A stretch of 64,000 nt of DNA from Streptomyces sp. HD (GTDB lineage Bacteria > Actinomycetota > Actinomycetes > Streptomycetales > Streptomycetaceae). This document shows positions 20,613 through 29,698 of this stretch, in pieces. The notes beneath the pieces are model-generated. The model was not told where the DNA came from. It saw only the letters and a program-made list of their open reading frames with translations, and searched no databases. A program made the position numbers and the translations under genes. Positions within the stretch are counted from its first letter, which is position 1, and each line of letters opens with the position of its first letter. The stretch is taken from NCBI RefSeq assembly GCF_028369295.1, contig NZ_JAQMYP010000002.1:1-64000 (forward strand), in the 5' to 3' direction.

Positions 20613-21209
20613 ATGGAGAACAAGCCGACCCGGGTCCGGCTCCTCGACGCCGCGCACGACCTGATGCTCACGGTCGGGCTGGCGCGGGCCACGACCAAGG
20701 AGATCGCGCGGGCGGCCGGGTGCTCCGAGGCGGCGCTGTACAAGCACTTCGACAGCAAGGAGGAGCTGTTCATCCGAGTGCTCACCGAGCGGCTGCCCCC
20801 GCTCCGCCCGCTGCTCGGCAGCCTCGCCGCCGAGCCGGGCCGGCACTCCCTGGAGGAGAACCTCACCGAGATCGCCCGCCAGGCCGCGCTGTTCTACGAG
20901 CAGAGCTTCCCGATCGCCGCGTCGCTGTACGCGCAGACCGAGCTCAAGCGGCGGCACGACGACGCCGTCCGGCAGATGGGGGCGGGTCCGCATGTGCCGA
21001 TCCAGGAGCTCGACACGTATCTGCGGGCCGAGCAGGAGCTGGGGCGGGTCAGCAGGGACGCGGACACGTTCGCGGCGGCGTCACTGCTGATGGGGGCCTG
21101 CGCGCAGCGGGCGTTCGCCTACGACGCGACCAAGGAGGCCGTACGGCCGCCGGTCGACGGGTTCGCCGCCCGGCTGGCCCGCACTCTGCTCGCCGGCATC
21201 GCCGACTGA
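20613..21209 (+). CDS. TetR/AcrR-family regulator
   Basis: The 198-residue protein has a clear TetR DNA-binding domain (RVRLLDAAHDLMLTVGLARA, TTKEIARAAGCSEAALYKHF, DSKEELFIRVL) and a helical ligand-binding part. The GTGAGT palindromes between it and the divergent oxidoreductase suggest it controls that gene and itself. Its ATG is at 20613; a second ATG 5 bp upstream is out of frame. The ligand is probably a substrate or product of the oxidoreductase, an inference only. Confidence 0.88.
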   Translation: MENKPTRVRLLDAAHDLMLTVGLARATTKEIARAAGCSEAALYKHFDSKEELFIRVLTERLPPLRPLLGSLAAEPGRHSLEENLTEIARQAALFYEQSFPIAASLYAQTELKRRHDDAVRQMGAGPHVPIQELDTYLRAEQELGRVSRDADTFAAASLLMGACAQRAFAYDATKEAVRPPVDGFAARLARTLLAGIAD

Positions 21210-21236
21210 CCTCGCCGTGCTGCCGCCCGACGCGGG

Positions 21237-22265
21237 CTAGGCGAGCCAGTCGTCCACCCCCGCCAGCAGCTTGCCCTTCACGTCCTCCGGTGCGGCCGAC
21301 CCCCGCACCGACTGCCGGGCCAGCTCCGCCAGTTCCTCGTCCGTGAAGGCGTGGCAGTGGCGCGCGATGTCGTACTGCGCGGCGAGACGGGAGCCGAAGA
21401 GCAGGGGGTCGTCGGCGCCTAGGGCCATCGGGACGCCGGCCTGGTACAGGGTCCGCAGCGGGACGTCCTCCGGCTTCTCGTAGACGCCGAGGGCGACGTT
21501 CGACGCGGGACACACCTCGCAGGTCACGCCCCTGTCGGCGAGGTGCTGGAGCAGCCGCGGGTCCTCGGCCGCCCGCACCCCGTGGCCGAGCCGGTTCGCG
21601 TGCAGGTCGTCCAGGCAGTCACGGACCGAGGACGGGCCGGTCAGCTCACCGCCGTGCGGAGCCGACAGCAAGCCGCCCTCGCGCGCGATGTGGAAGGCCC
21701 GGTCGAAGTCCCGAGCCATGCCCCGGCGTTCGTCGTTCGACAACCCGAAGCCGACGATGCCGCGGTCGGCGTAGCGCACCGCGAGCCGCGCCAGTGTGCG
21801 GGCGTCCAGGGGGTGCTTCATGCGGTTCGCGGCGACCAGGACGCGCATCCCGAGGCCGGTGTCCCGCGACGCCGTCTCCACCGCGTCCAGGATGATCTCC
21901 AGCGCCGGGATCAGACCGCCCAGCCGGGGTGCGTACGACGTCGGGTCGACCTGGATCTCCAGCCAGCCCGAGCCGTCCTTGATGTCCTCCTCCGCGGCCT
22001 CCCTGACCAGGCGCTGGATGTCCTCCGGCTGCCGCAGGCACGAGCGCGCCGCGTCGTACAGGCGCTGAAAGCGGAACCAGCCCCGCTCGTCCGTCGCCCG
22101 CAGCTTCGGGGGCTCCCCACTGGTCAGCGCGTCGGTCAGGGCCTCGGGCAGGCGCACACCGTATTTGTCGGCCAGTTCCAGCACGGTCGTCGGCCGCATC
22201 GAGCCGGTGAAGTGCAGGTGCAGATGGGCCTTCGGCAGCTCAGAGACATCACGTACACGCTCCAT
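21237..22265 (-). CDS. add: adenosine deaminase-like protein
   Basis: The 342-residue protein has the full adenosine deaminase set: LPKAHLHLHFTGSM (metal HxH), SAPHGGELTG (His plus catalytic Glu region), RLGHGVRA, CPASNVALG, and ALGADDPLLFGS with the paired Asp. The zinc ligands and catalytic residues all appear to be present, so it should deaminate adenosine or a related purine. The usual S-D-D-P is A-D-D-P. ATG at 22265 with AGGA. It is a lone leftward gene ahead of the aspartate aminotransferase terminators. Exact purine specificity is not certain. Confidence 0.88.
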   Translation of the reverse strand: MERVRDVSELPKAHLHLHFTGSMRPTTVLELADKYGVRLPEALTDALTSGEPPKLRATDERGWFRFQRLYDAARSCLRQPEDIQRLVREAAEEDIKDGSGWLEIQVDPTSYAPRLGGLIPALEIILDAVETASRDTGLGMRVLVAANRMKHPLDARTLARLAVRYADRGIVGFGLSNDERRGMARDFDRAFHIAREGGLLSAPHGGELTGPSSVRDCLDDLHANRLGHGVRAAEDPRLLQHLADRGVTCEVCPASNVALGVYEKPEDVPLRTLYQAGVPMALGADDPLLFGSRLAAQYDIARHCHAFTDEELAELARQSVRGSAAPEDVKGKLLAGVDDWLA

Positions 22266-22344
22266 TCCAGGATCCTGCCGTACGCCCCGCCCGTCCCGGT
22301 AGCGCTTTCCCCGAACGTGGTCTTGCTCGCACGCGCAAACGACA

Positions 22345-22401
22345 GCGGGCCGCTCCCCAAGGGGAACGGCCCGCCACCACCTCCTCACGTGAGGAGGTGG
22401 T
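22345..22401 (-). terminator. two hairpins ending the aspartate aminotransferase gene
   Basis: A perfect 26-bp palindrome (22376-22401, centred on CACGTG) overlaps the stop codon of the gene read leftward. A second hairpin, GCGGGCCG... with ...CGGCCCGC, follows at 22345-22374. Together they form a strong, T-poor terminator. Confidence 0.7.
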
Positions 22402-23627
22402 CAGTCCCTGGCCTCGGCCAGCAGCTTCTGGATCCGGCTCACGCCCTCGACGAGGTCCTCGTCACCGAGCGCGTACGACAGCCGCAGATAGCCCGGTGTG
22501 CCGAACGCCTCACCCGGGACGACCGCGACCTCGGCCTCCTCCAGGATCAGCGCGGCCAGCTCGACCGTGTCCTGCGGGCGCTTGCCGCGGATCTCCTTGC
22601 CGATCAGCGCCTTCACCGACGGGTACGCGTAGAAGGCGCCCTCGGGCTCCGGGCAGAGCACGCCGTCGATCTCGTTGAGCATCCGCACGATCGTCTTGCG
22701 GCGGCGGTCGAAGGCCTCGCGCATCTTCGCGACCGCGTCCAGGTCACCGGAGACGGCGGCGAGAGCGGCCACCTGGGCCACGTTCGAGACGTTCGACGTG
22801 GCGTGCGACTGGAGGTTGGTCGCGGCCTTGACCACGTCCTTCGGGCCGATGATCCAGCCGACCCGCCAGCCCGTCATGGCGTACGTCTTGGCGACACCGT
22901 TGACCACGACGCACTTGTCGCGCAGTTCGGGAACGAGCGCGGGCAGCGACACGGACACCGCGTCGCCGTAGACCAGGTGCTCGTAGATCTCGTCCGTCAT
23001 CACCCACAGGCCGTGCTCGACGGCCCAGCGGCCGATCGCCTCGGTCTCGGCCTCGCTGTAGACGGCGCCGGTCGGGTTGGACGGCGACACGAAGAGGACG
23101 ACCTTCGTCTTCTCCGTACGGGCGGCCTCCAGCTGCTCCACGGAGACGCGGTAACCGGTGGTCTCGTCGGCGACCACCTCGACCGGGACACCGCCGGCGA
23201 GACGGATCGACTCCGGGTACGTCGTCCAGTACGGGGCCGGGACGATGACCTCGTCGCCCGGGTCGAGGATCGCGGCGAAGGCCTCGTAGATGGCCTGCTT
23301 GCCGCCGTTGGTGACGAGGATCTGCGAGACGTCGGGCTCGTAGCCGGAGTCGCGCAGCGTCTTCGCGGCGATCGCGGCCTTCAGCTCGGGCAGACCGCCG
23401 GCCGGGGTGTAGCGGTGGTACTTGGGGTTCTTGCAGGCCTCGATCGCGGCCTCGACGATGTAGTCCGGAGTCGGGAAGTCGGGCTCACCGGCGCCGAAGC
23501 CGATCACCGGACGCCCGGCGGCCTTGAGGGCCTTGGCCTTCGCGTCCACGGCGAGGGTGGCGGACTCGGAGATCGCGCCGACTCGGGCGGAGACCCGGCG
23601 CTCGGTGGGAGGGGTTGCAGCGCTCAT
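22401..23627 (-). CDS. aspC: aspartate aminotransferase (class I/II, PLP)
   Basis: The 408-residue protein has the class-I aminotransferase landmarks: [70 protein letters not shown], the PLP lysine in [16 protein letters not shown] and the terminal RLSYAL Arg. It converts aspartate and 2-oxoglutarate to oxaloacetate and glutamate. It is the gene usually found just before tRNA-Trp and secE in Streptomyces. ATG at 23627. The subgroup (Ib, thermophile-like) is suggested by the NPTG context, not proved. Confidence 0.93.
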   Translation of the reverse strand: MSAATPPTERRVSARVGAISESATLAVDAKAKALKAAGRPVIGFGAGEPDFPTPDYIVEAAIEACKNPKYHRYTPAGGLPELKAAIAAKTLRDSGYEPDVSQILVTNGGKQAIYEAFAAILDPGDEVIVPAPYWTTYPESIRLAGGVPVEVVADETTGYRVSVEQLEAARTEKTKVVLFVSPSNPTGAVYSEAETEAIGRWAVEHGLWVMTDEIYEHLVYGDAVSVSLPALVPELRDKCVVVNGVAKTYAMTGWRVGWIIGPKDVVKAATNLQSHATSNVSNVAQVAALAAVSGDLDAVAKMREAFDRRRKTIVRMLNEIDGVLCPEPEGAFYAYPSVKALIGKEIRGKRPQDTVELAALILEEAEVAVVPGEAFGTPGYLRLSYALGDEDLVEGVSRIQKLLAEARD

Positions 23628-23911
23628 GGGGCCATCGTTTCAGACAGGAAACGCGGACGGCATGCGGGTTTCACAGACTGAACATCGGTTGAACAACCGT
23701 CCGGATCCACCGCACGGCCAGGGCGATCTTGCGTCGTCGCCCCGGCGATCTCCAGGCGATCTTCCGTTCCCCAAGCCCCCATCGGCCACTTTCTGTTCGA
23801 CCTGGCGCTCCGGACCACGTACACTCTCACCTCGTTGGCCTTCAGCGGCCCGCAGCCGGACGGTGCACACCGTGCACCCGGTTGGATGCGGTACGTTGGG
23901 GGACGAACCAA

Positions 23912-23984
23912 AGGGTCGTAGCTCAATTGGTAGAGCACCGGTCTCCAAAACCGGCGGTTGGGGGTTCAAGTCCCTCCGGCCCTG
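23912..23984 (+). tRNA. tRNA-Trp(CCA)
   Basis: This is a 73-nt cloverleaf with acceptor AGGGTCG/CGGCCCT, discriminator G, D-arm AGCTCAATTGGTAGAGC, anticodon loop CTCCAAA and T-loop TTCAAGT. It lies 108 bp upstream of secE, a widespread actinobacterial arrangement. Confidence 0.96.
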
Positions 23985-24092
23985 CTACACACACCTTCGC
24001 CAGGATGTGTGCGCATGTACGTACAGCATTGCATCGCCGTGCGGCTCAGACCGGGCGCGGCACGGCCACGACCCGGAATCAGGTGAGGACGA

Positions 24093-24380
24093 GTGACGGA
24101 CGCCGTGGGCTCCATCGACATGCCTGATGCCCAGGATGAGGCGCCGGAGTCCAGCAAGAAGACTCGCAAGGGCGGCAAGCGTGCCAAGAAGGGCCCGCTG
24201 AAGCGACTCGCGCTCTTCTACCGCCAGATCGTCGCGGAGCTCCGCAAGGTCGTCTGGCCGACGCGCAATCAGCTGACGACGTACACCACCGTGGTGATCA
24301 TCTTCGTGGTCATCATGATTGGCCTGGTGACCGTGATTGACTATGGGCTCGACCACGCTGCCAAGTACGTCTTCGGCTGA
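24093..24380 (+). CDS. secE: preprotein translocase subunit SecE
   Basis: The 95-residue SecE starts at a GTG (24093). After an acidic head and a Lys-rich stretch comes the amphipathic helix [20 protein letters not shown] with the conserved W-P-T-R, then a single membrane helix (about 63-85). SecE clamps SecY in the SecYEG channel. It is followed by nusG after 80 bp, the classic pair. The extended charged N-terminus is normal for Streptomyces. Confidence 0.95.
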   Translation: MTDAVGSIDMPDAQDEAPESSKKTRKGGKRAKKGPLKRLALFYRQIVAELRKVVWPTRNQLTTYTTVVIIFVVIMIGLVTVIDYGLDHAAKYVFG

Positions 24381-24460
24381 GCCAAGAGCGAAGGGCGCCG
24401 TGGTTACCGGCGCCCCTTTCGCATGTTCCACCCCTATGTATCCAGGAAGAAGCAGCCACC

Positions 24461-25279
24461 GTGTCTGACCAGAACCTGAACGACACCGTCGAGCCGGATG
24501 AGTCCGTGGAAGACGAGCTCGACATCGTCGAGGGCGCGGACGAGGACCTGGACGAGGTCGAGGCTGCCGACGCCGAGGCGGGCGAGCCGGCCGAGGAGGC
24601 CGCACTGCACGTGGAGGACGCCGAGGACGCGGAGGAGGCCCCCGAGGAGGAGGCCGAGCCCGTCGACCCCGTCGTCGCCCTGCGCGAGGAGCTTCGCACG
24701 CTGCCCGGCGAGTGGTACGTCATCCACACCTACGCCGGTTACGAGAACCGCGTGAAGACCAACCTGGAGCAGCGCGCCGTTTCGCTGAACGTCGAGGACT
24801 ACATCTTCCAGGCCGAGGTGCCGCAGGAAGAGGTCGTCCAGATCAAGAACGGCGACCGCAAGACGATCAAGCAGAACAAGCTGCCGGGCTACGTCCTCGT
24901 CCGTATGGACCTGACCAACGAGTCCTGGGGCGTCGTTCGCAACACCCCCGGCGTCACCGGCTTCGTGGGCAACGCCTACGACCCGTACCCGCTGACCCTG
25001 GACGAGATCGTCAAGATGCTCGCCCCGGAGGCCGAGGAGAAGGCCGCCCGCGAGGCCGCCGAGGCCGAGGGCAAGCCCGCCCCGCAGCGCAAGGTCGAGG
25101 TCCAGGTGCTGGACTTCGAGGTCGGCGACTCGGTCACCGTCACCGACGGTCCGTTCGCCACGCTGCAGGCCACGATCAACGAGATCAACGCCGACTCGAA
25201 GAAGGTCAAGGGCCTGGTGGAGATCTTCGGCCGCGAGACGCCGGTCGAGCTCTCCTTCGACCAGATCCAGAAGAACTAA
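24461..25279 (+). CDS. nusG: transcription antitermination factor NusG
   Basis: The 272-residue NusG starts at a GTG (24461). An unusually acidic, Ala/Glu-rich N-terminal extension of about 75 residues precedes the NGN domain ([40 protein letters not shown]). An Ala/Glu linker then leads to the C-terminal KOW domain ([34 protein letters not shown]). The extension is typical of actinobacteria. NusG binds RNA polymerase, Rho and ribosomal protein S10. A terminator at 25301-25342 follows. Confidence 0.95.
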   Translation: MSDQNLNDTVEPDESVEDELDIVEGADEDLDEVEAADAEAGEPAEEAALHVEDAEDAEEAPEEEAEPVDPVVALREELRTLPGEWYVIHTYAGYENRVKTNLEQRAVSLNVEDYIFQAEVPQEEVVQIKNGDRKTIKQNKLPGYVLVRMDLTNESWGVVRNTPGVTGFVGNAYDPYPLTLDEIVKMLAPEAEEKAAREAAEAEGKPAPQRKVEVQVLDFEVGDSVTVTDGPFATLQATINEINADSKKVKGLVEIFGRETPVELSFDQIQKN

Positions 25280-25300
25280 GCAGCACCGCAGCTCTTCACG

Positions 25301-25342
25301 AAGGGCCTTCCGCCGACGGTTTTCCGCCGGTGGGAGGCCCTT
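25301..25342 (+). terminator. terminator after nusG
   Basis: AAGGGCCT/AGGCCCTT outer arms enclose a CCGACGG/CCGCCGG inner stem with a TTTT loop, and TT-rich sequence follows. It separates nusG from the inserted secreted-protein gene and rplK. Confidence 0.75.
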
Positions 25343-25567
25343 TCGTCGTATACGCCAGCACGCGCGACGACCACGTTCCCAATAAATGTGTGTTGCACCA
25401 CAACCATCCGGTGTCACCGCTGGTCTGACTTGATGACCGAAACGCGTGGACAGCGTTCTTCATGGTGTTTCCCAGCTCTTTGTGGCGGTTTGCCCTGGGC
25501 TGCTCGCTGTCCGCGTCGGCCTTCGGCGTCTTCCGAGTCACACACCAAGAAGTGGGGGAACTTCCTC

Positions 25568-26095
25568 ATGCGTGCTCGATCCATCCTGGTCGCGGCGGCG
25601 GCGTCCGCCTGCGTGCTGCTGCCCACGACCTCCGCGGTCGCCGGGACCGGTCCGGCCCCGTCGCCCGGCAAGCAGAACCTGACTGCCCGTTCGGCCGCCC
25701 CGTCCGAGGCCGGCAACCCGCTCAGCGCCAAGGCGCAGGCTGCCGGCGTCTGCTCCGACGCCTACCAGATCGGCGCCACTGCCTACATCAACCGGGCCGG
25801 CGCGCACGTCGCCTCGGTGAAGCAGTTCTACTCGCCCAAGTGCAAGGCGAACTACGGCTACGTCTGGGTCTGGCAGAGCTTCCGCGACAAGGTCAAGGAC
25901 TACGACGTCAGCACCGGCGTCTACAGCTACGCCCGTGACGAGATCGTGGGCCAGGACTGGTGGAACGCCACCAACAGCCAGGAGTTCTGGTCCCTGCCCG
26001 CCGACACGGCCGACGAGTGCACCTCGGCCCTCGGTACGCTGCGCGCACCCGGGGACCCGGTGCCGGGACAGGCCACGACCGCCAAGCGCTGCTGA
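25568..26095 (+). CDS. secreted cysteine-containing protein (DUF2690-like)
   Basis: The 175-residue protein has a clear Sec signal peptide (basic MRARS, hydrophobic core, cleavage near SAVAG about residue 27). A Pro/Ser-rich linker follows, then a compact region with four Cys residues (GVCSDAYQIG, SPKCKANYGYVWVWQSF, DECTSALG and a terminal KRC), suggesting two disulphides. The C-x-n-Y-x-W-V-W pattern recalls DUF2690 family members, but identity is uncertain. It lies alone between nusG and rplK, bounded by terminators at 25301-25342 and 26110-26145. The ATG at 25568 has a GTGGGGGAA ribosome site. Confidence 0.75.
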   Translation: MRARSILVAAAASACVLLPTTSAVAGTGPAPSPGKQNLTARSAAPSEAGNPLSAKAQAAGVCSDAYQIGATAYINRAGAHVASVKQFYSPKCKANYGYVWVWQSFRDKVKDYDVSTGVYSYARDEIVGQDWWNATNSQEFWSLPADTADECTSALGTLRAPGDPVPGQATTAKRC

Positions 26096-26109
26096 CCGCC
26101 CCTCCGGCT

Positions 26110-26145
26110 CTGGGTCCCGGCCGTCGCGCGGCGGCCGGGACCCAG
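26110..26145 (+). terminator. terminator after the secreted-protein gene
   Basis: A perfect 14-bp stem (26110-26123 with 26132-26145) with an 8-nt loop. A G-rich tract with GGGTCCGGGG repeats follows to about 26200. Confidence 0.75.
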
Positions 26146-26233
26146 GGGTCCGGGGTGCGGGCGCGAGGGTCCGGGGCCCGGGTTCAGGGCTCGGGACCGG
26201 GGTGTGCACGACCGGGTGCCTGAGCTGCCGGTT

Positions 26234-26261
26234 TTGGTCCTGACGCGTTACCCGTTATCGT
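26234..26261 (+). promoter_or_regulatory. probable rplKA promoter
   Basis: TTGGTC (26234-26239) and TATCGT (26256-26261) are 16 bp apart, about 95 bp upstream of rplK. It follows the terminator at 26110-26145, so rplKA would be transcribed separately from nusG. Confidence 0.45.
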
Positions 26262-26364
26262 TGTGCGGTATGCCTCCATCCGGATGATCCGGAAGTTCAC
26301 CGTTCCAGGTGGCAAGCGGTACGGATGGTGGCGGAACACCTCTCACTAAGGACCCGGAGAGAGC

Positions 26365-26799
26365 ATGCCTCCCAAGAAGAAGAAGGTCACGGGGCTCATC
26401 AAGCTCCAGATCCAGGCCGGTGCCGCCAACCCGGCTCCGCCGGTCGGCCCCGCGTTGGGCCAGCACGGCGTCAACATCATGGAGTTCTGCAAGGCCTACA
26501 ACGCCGCGACCGAGTCGCAGCGCGGTTGGGTCATCCCGGTGGAGATCACGGTCTACGAGGACCGTTCCTTCACTTTCATCACCAAGACGCCGCCGGCCGC
26601 CAAGATGATCCTCAAGGCCGCGGGTGTCGAGAAGGGCTCTGGCGAGCCGCACAAGACCAAGGTCGCCAAGATCACCGAGGCGCAGGTCCGCGAGATCGCC
26701 ACCACGAAGATGCCCGACCTCAACGCCAACGACCTGGACGCCGCCGCGAAGATCATCGCCGGCACCGCCCGCTCCATGGGCATCACGGTCGAGGGCTGA
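26365..26799 (+). CDS. rplK: 50S ribosomal protein L11
   Basis: The 144-residue uL11 has its Pro-rich interdomain stretch and [19 protein letters not shown], then [12 protein letters not shown]. It forms the GTPase-associated centre with 23S rRNA and is the protein partner of thiostrepton binding. The C-terminal RNA-binding domain (about 75-144) is complete. ATG at 26365 with GGAGAG. rplA follows after 84 bp in the same operon. Mutations in the Pro region give thiostrepton tolerance; no such change is apparent. Confidence 0.97.
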
Positions 26800-26883
26800 C
26801 CTCAACCCCCGTACGACAAGCAGATACGTGGAAGGGCCCTGCTCGGCCCGGACCACGACTCCTAAGAACACACAGGAGCAGTA

Positions 26884-27609
26884 GTGAGCAAGCGCAGCAA
26901 GACTCTCCGCGCTGCGGACGCCAAGATCGACCGGGACAAGCAGTACGCCCCGCTTGAGGCCGTCCGTCTCGCCAAGGAGACGTCCACGACCAAGTTCGAC
27001 GGCACCGTCGAGGTCGCCTTCCGTCTGGGTGTCGACCCGCGTAAGGCCGACCAGATGGTCCGTGGCACCGTGAACCTTCCGCACGGCACCGGTAAGACCG
27101 CCCGGGTCCTGGTCTTCGCGACCGGCGACCGTGCCGAGGCCGCGCGTGCCGCGGGCGCCGACATCGTCGGCGCCGACGAGCTGATCGACGAGGTCTCGAA
27201 GGGCCGCCTGGACTTCGACGCCGTCGTCGCCACCCCGGACCTCATGGGCAAGGTCGGCCGCCTCGGCCGCGTGCTCGGTCCGCGTGGTCTGATGCCGAAC
27301 CCGAAGACCGGCACCGTCACCCCGGACGTCGCCAAGGCCGTCACCGAGATCAAGGGCGGCAAGATCGAGTTCCGCGTCGACAAGCACTCGAACCTGCACT
27401 TCATCATCGGCAAGGTGTCCTTCGACGACACCAAGCTGGTGGAGAACTACGGCGCCGCGCTGGAGGAGATCCTCCGTCTGAAGCCGTCCGCCGCCAAGGG
27501 TCGCTACATCAAGAAGGCCGCCATCACCACCACGATGGGCCCCGGCATCCCGGTCGACCCGAACCGCACCCGCAACCTCCTCGTCGAGGAGGACCCGGCC
27601 GCGGTCTGA
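26884..27609 (+). CDS. rplA: 50S ribosomal protein L1
   Basis: The 241-residue uL1 starts at a GTG (26884) after an AGGAGCAGTA leader. It shows two-domain landmarks: [48 protein letters not shown] and [14 protein letters not shown]. It forms the L1 stalk at the E site and often represses its own operon by binding the mRNA. A 16-bp terminator at 27633-27669 closes the unit. Confidence 0.97.
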   Translation: MSKRSKTLRAADAKIDRDKQYAPLEAVRLAKETSTTKFDGTVEVAFRLGVDPRKADQMVRGTVNLPHGTGKTARVLVFATGDRAEAARAAGADIVGADELIDEVSKGRLDFDAVVATPDLMGKVGRLGRVLGPRGLMPNPKTGTVTPDVAKAVTEIKGGKIEFRVDKHSNLHFIIGKVSFDDTKLVENYGAALEEILRLKPSAAKGRYIKKAAITTTMGPGIPVDPNRTRNLLVEEDPAAV

Positions 27610-27632
27610 GCCAACGGCTCACCAGGCTCTAC

Positions 27633-27669
27633 GACGGGCCCCGCACCCTTCCCGGGTGCGGGGCCCGTC
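27633..27669 (+). terminator. terminator after rplA
   Basis: A perfect 16-bp stem (27633-27648 with 27654-27669) has a TTCCC loop, followed by CCCTTGTCTCC. Confidence 0.85.
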
Positions 27670-27750
27670 CCTTGTCTCCTCCGTCGTCTTCGTCCGTTTG
27701 TCAGTGCCCTGGGTTAACTTTCATTCACGGGGTTCGCACAGGGGGGACGA

Positions 27751-28557
27751 ATGACGAGCACGAGGGCGCGCCGGTCGGCGTTCTGGATCGCGCTGCTGAC
27801 CGCGCTGACGGCTCTGGCCGCCTGCACATCCTCCGGCCGCTCCGACGAGAAGGCCGGCACCACGCCCTCCCACGCCGTCACCGCCGCCCTGCGCACCGTC
27901 GAACGCTCCACCGACCAGGCGCGATCAACCAGGGTCAGGTCCACGACCAGCATGGGCTCGGCGCTCTCCATGAAGGCCGACGGCACCCTCGCCTGGCACA
28001 AGGGCCTCACCGGCGCCCTGAAGATCACCTACACCGGCGGCACGACGGCCGACACGATGCGCCGCCTCGGCACCACGTCGATGGAGGCCCGCTACCTCCC
28101 CGAGGCCTATTACGCGCGCATGGGCGAGGCGTTCGCCGAGAAGGCCGACGGCAAGCACTGGATCAAGTACGCCTACGACGACCTGGAACAGCTCGGCGGC
28201 AGCTCCGGAGCCGACCTCGCGGACCAGATGCGCGGCACCGCGCCGCACACGTCGGTGAAGTTGCTGCTGTCCTCCAAGGACGTACGGAAGGTCGGCGAGG
28301 AGACGGTCAGCGGCGGGCGCGCCTCGCACTACTCCGGCACGGTGCACGGCGAAGGCGTCACTTCCCAAACCGTCGACATATGGGTCGACGACCGGAACCT
28401 GCTGGTCAAGAAGGTGGAGAAGGGGCGGACGGCCACGGGACCGCTCACCCAGACCGCGTTCTACAGCGACTACGGAGTGAAGACCGCGGTCCAGAGACCT
28501 CCGGCGGGGGACACCGCGGACCTCAAGGACCTGCTGAACGACTCCGGCGGACACTGA
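27751..28557 (+). CDS. lipoprotein, paralogue 1
   Basis: The 268-residue protein has a lipoprotein signal (basic TRARR, hydrophobic core, lipobox LAAC at about residue 24). The mature part shows the beta-rich LppX/LprG-like pattern: repeated short strands, KADGKHWIKYAY, VRKVGEETVSGGRASHYSG, then VDIWVDDRNLLVKKV. Members of this fold carry lipids or outer-layer glycolipids; a related role here is only inferred. ATG at 27751 with GGGGGGA. It is followed after 13 bp by a paralogue, and the two lie between rplA and rplJ as in other Streptomyces. Confidence 0.8.
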   Translation: MTSTRARRSAFWIALLTALTALAACTSSGRSDEKAGTTPSHAVTAALRTVERSTDQARSTRVRSTTSMGSALSMKADGTLAWHKGLTGALKITYTGGTTADTMRRLGTTSMEARYLPEAYYARMGEAFAEKADGKHWIKYAYDDLEQLGGSSGADLADQMRGTAPHTSVKLLLSSKDVRKVGEETVSGGRASHYSGTVHGEGVTSQTVDIWVDDRNLLVKKVEKGRTATGPLTQTAFYSDYGVKTAVQRPPAGDTADLKDLLNDSGGH

Positions 28558-28570
28558 GGGCCGGGAATCG

Positions 28571-29410
28571 ATGAAGCTTGCCGTACGTGCCGTCCTGCCC
28601 GCAGCCGCCGCCTTGTTGCTCGCGGGCTGCGGGACCGGCGCCGACGCGGAGCAGTCCGCGGAGTCACCGGCCGCCGACGCCGTCGCACGGGCCGTGGAGA
28701 GGACCGAGGGTGCCACGTCCCTGCACTACCGGGTCACCGGCCGGTTCCCTGCGCGCGGGCGGATAGCGGACGAGGGGACCGTCCGTACGAAGCCGGTGGA
28801 GGCCCGACTCAGGACGGCCAACCTGAGTGGCGAGGAGCGGGGCGAGACCGAGCTGCGTCTGGTCGGCGGGGTGCTGTACGGCAGCGCCACCGACGACATG
28901 GTCGAGGAGATGGGCGGCAGGCACTGGATCAGCTACGGCCCCGCCGCCGAGTTCACCACCCACGGCGGCCTGCGCATGGACGTCGGTGCCATGCGTGACC
29001 AGGTCGGCCGCAACCCGGCCCGGGAAGCCGCCTTCCTGGCCGGCGCGCAGGACGTGCGGCGGGTCGGCGCCGAGAAGGTCGCCGGAGCCGACACCGCGCA
29101 CTACACGGGGACGGCCGCCGTCGACGAGCTCCGAGCCTCGCTCAAGGAGGTCGAGGACAAGGCCGCCCGAGCGGGACGCGAGCGCAGCCTCGACCAGTAC
29201 GAGAAGCTGGGCGTGGACGAGCTCACCCTGGATGTGTGGGTCGACGGCGGCGACCGGATCAAGCGGCTCCGCACCCGGGGCTTCGGCCACCAGGGGCCCC
29301 TCGACCTCACCTTCACGTTCCTCGACCACGACAGGCCGGTGACCGTCCCGGCACCACGCGCCGACGACACGGCCGACCTGCGCAAGCCGCTGAAGAAGAA
29401 CGGGAGCTGA
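28571..29410 (+). CDS. lipoprotein, paralogue 2
   Basis: The 279-residue protein has a lipoprotein signal with lipobox LAGC (about residue 20). Its mature part repeats the plan of the preceding lipoprotein: GGRHWISYGPAAEF, DVRRVGAEKVAGADTAHYTG, LTLDVWVDGGDRIKRLRTRG and a terminal DDTADLRKPL matching DTADLKDLL of its neighbour. The two are clearly tandem duplicates. An insertion with charged helices (about residues 190-215) is unique to this copy. Likely an extracytoplasmic, membrane-anchored carrier or envelope protein. Confidence 0.8.
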   Translation: MKLAVRAVLPAAAALLLAGCGTGADAEQSAESPAADAVARAVERTEGATSLHYRVTGRFPARGRIADEGTVRTKPVEARLRTANLSGEERGETELRLVGGVLYGSATDDMVEEMGGRHWISYGPAAEFTTHGGLRMDVGAMRDQVGRNPAREAAFLAGAQDVRRVGAEKVAGADTAHYTGTAAVDELRASLKEVEDKAARAGRERSLDQYEKLGVDELTLDVWVDGGDRIKRLRTRGFGHQGPLDLTFTFLDHDRPVTVPAPRADDTADLRKPLKKNGS

Positions 29411-29427
29411 GGGTCGTACGGGCCGAT

Positions 29428-29457
29428 TTGCCTGACGGCGTTCGAGTCCCGTACTCT
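29428..29457 (+). promoter_or_regulatory. probable rplJL promoter
   Basis: TTGCCT (29428-29433) and TACTCT (29452-29457) are 18 bp apart, about 240 bp before rplJ. The -10 matches that of murB. Confidence 0.5.
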
Positions 29458-29607
29458 CCTACAGAAGCCAAAGACCGCTGGTCGTTGCCGTGCGCTCGCG
29501 AGAGGGTGCGGTGGCCGAAGGATCCGCTGAAATGCGGGCGACCCGCGCAGGTGACAGTGGAAGAACTCCCGGAGTGCGTGCGTCCAGCGCGTTCAACCGG
29601 TCGAGTC

Positions 29608-29642
29608 CGCCCCGTGCGCCTGCGCCGGGGCGTTTCGTTTTC
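29608..29642 (+). terminator. candidate attenuator hairpin in the rplJ leader
   Basis: A 7-bp CGCCCCG/CGGGGCG stem (29608-29614 with 29626-29632) is followed by TTTCGTTTTC. It lies about 55 bp upstream of the rplJ ATG. L10(L12)-binding leaders regulate this operon in many bacteria, and a premature terminator here would fit such control. Confidence 0.45.
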
Positions 29643-29698
29643 CCCAGTCCTCCTTCGGGTCCGCGCGGTCAGAATCACCCGGAAGGAGGCCGAGGCTC

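Noticed and set aside
21543..23681. A 712-codon plus-strand frame over the deaminase and aminotransferase genes
   Set aside because: It is the complement of two well-supported enzymes and has no family features.
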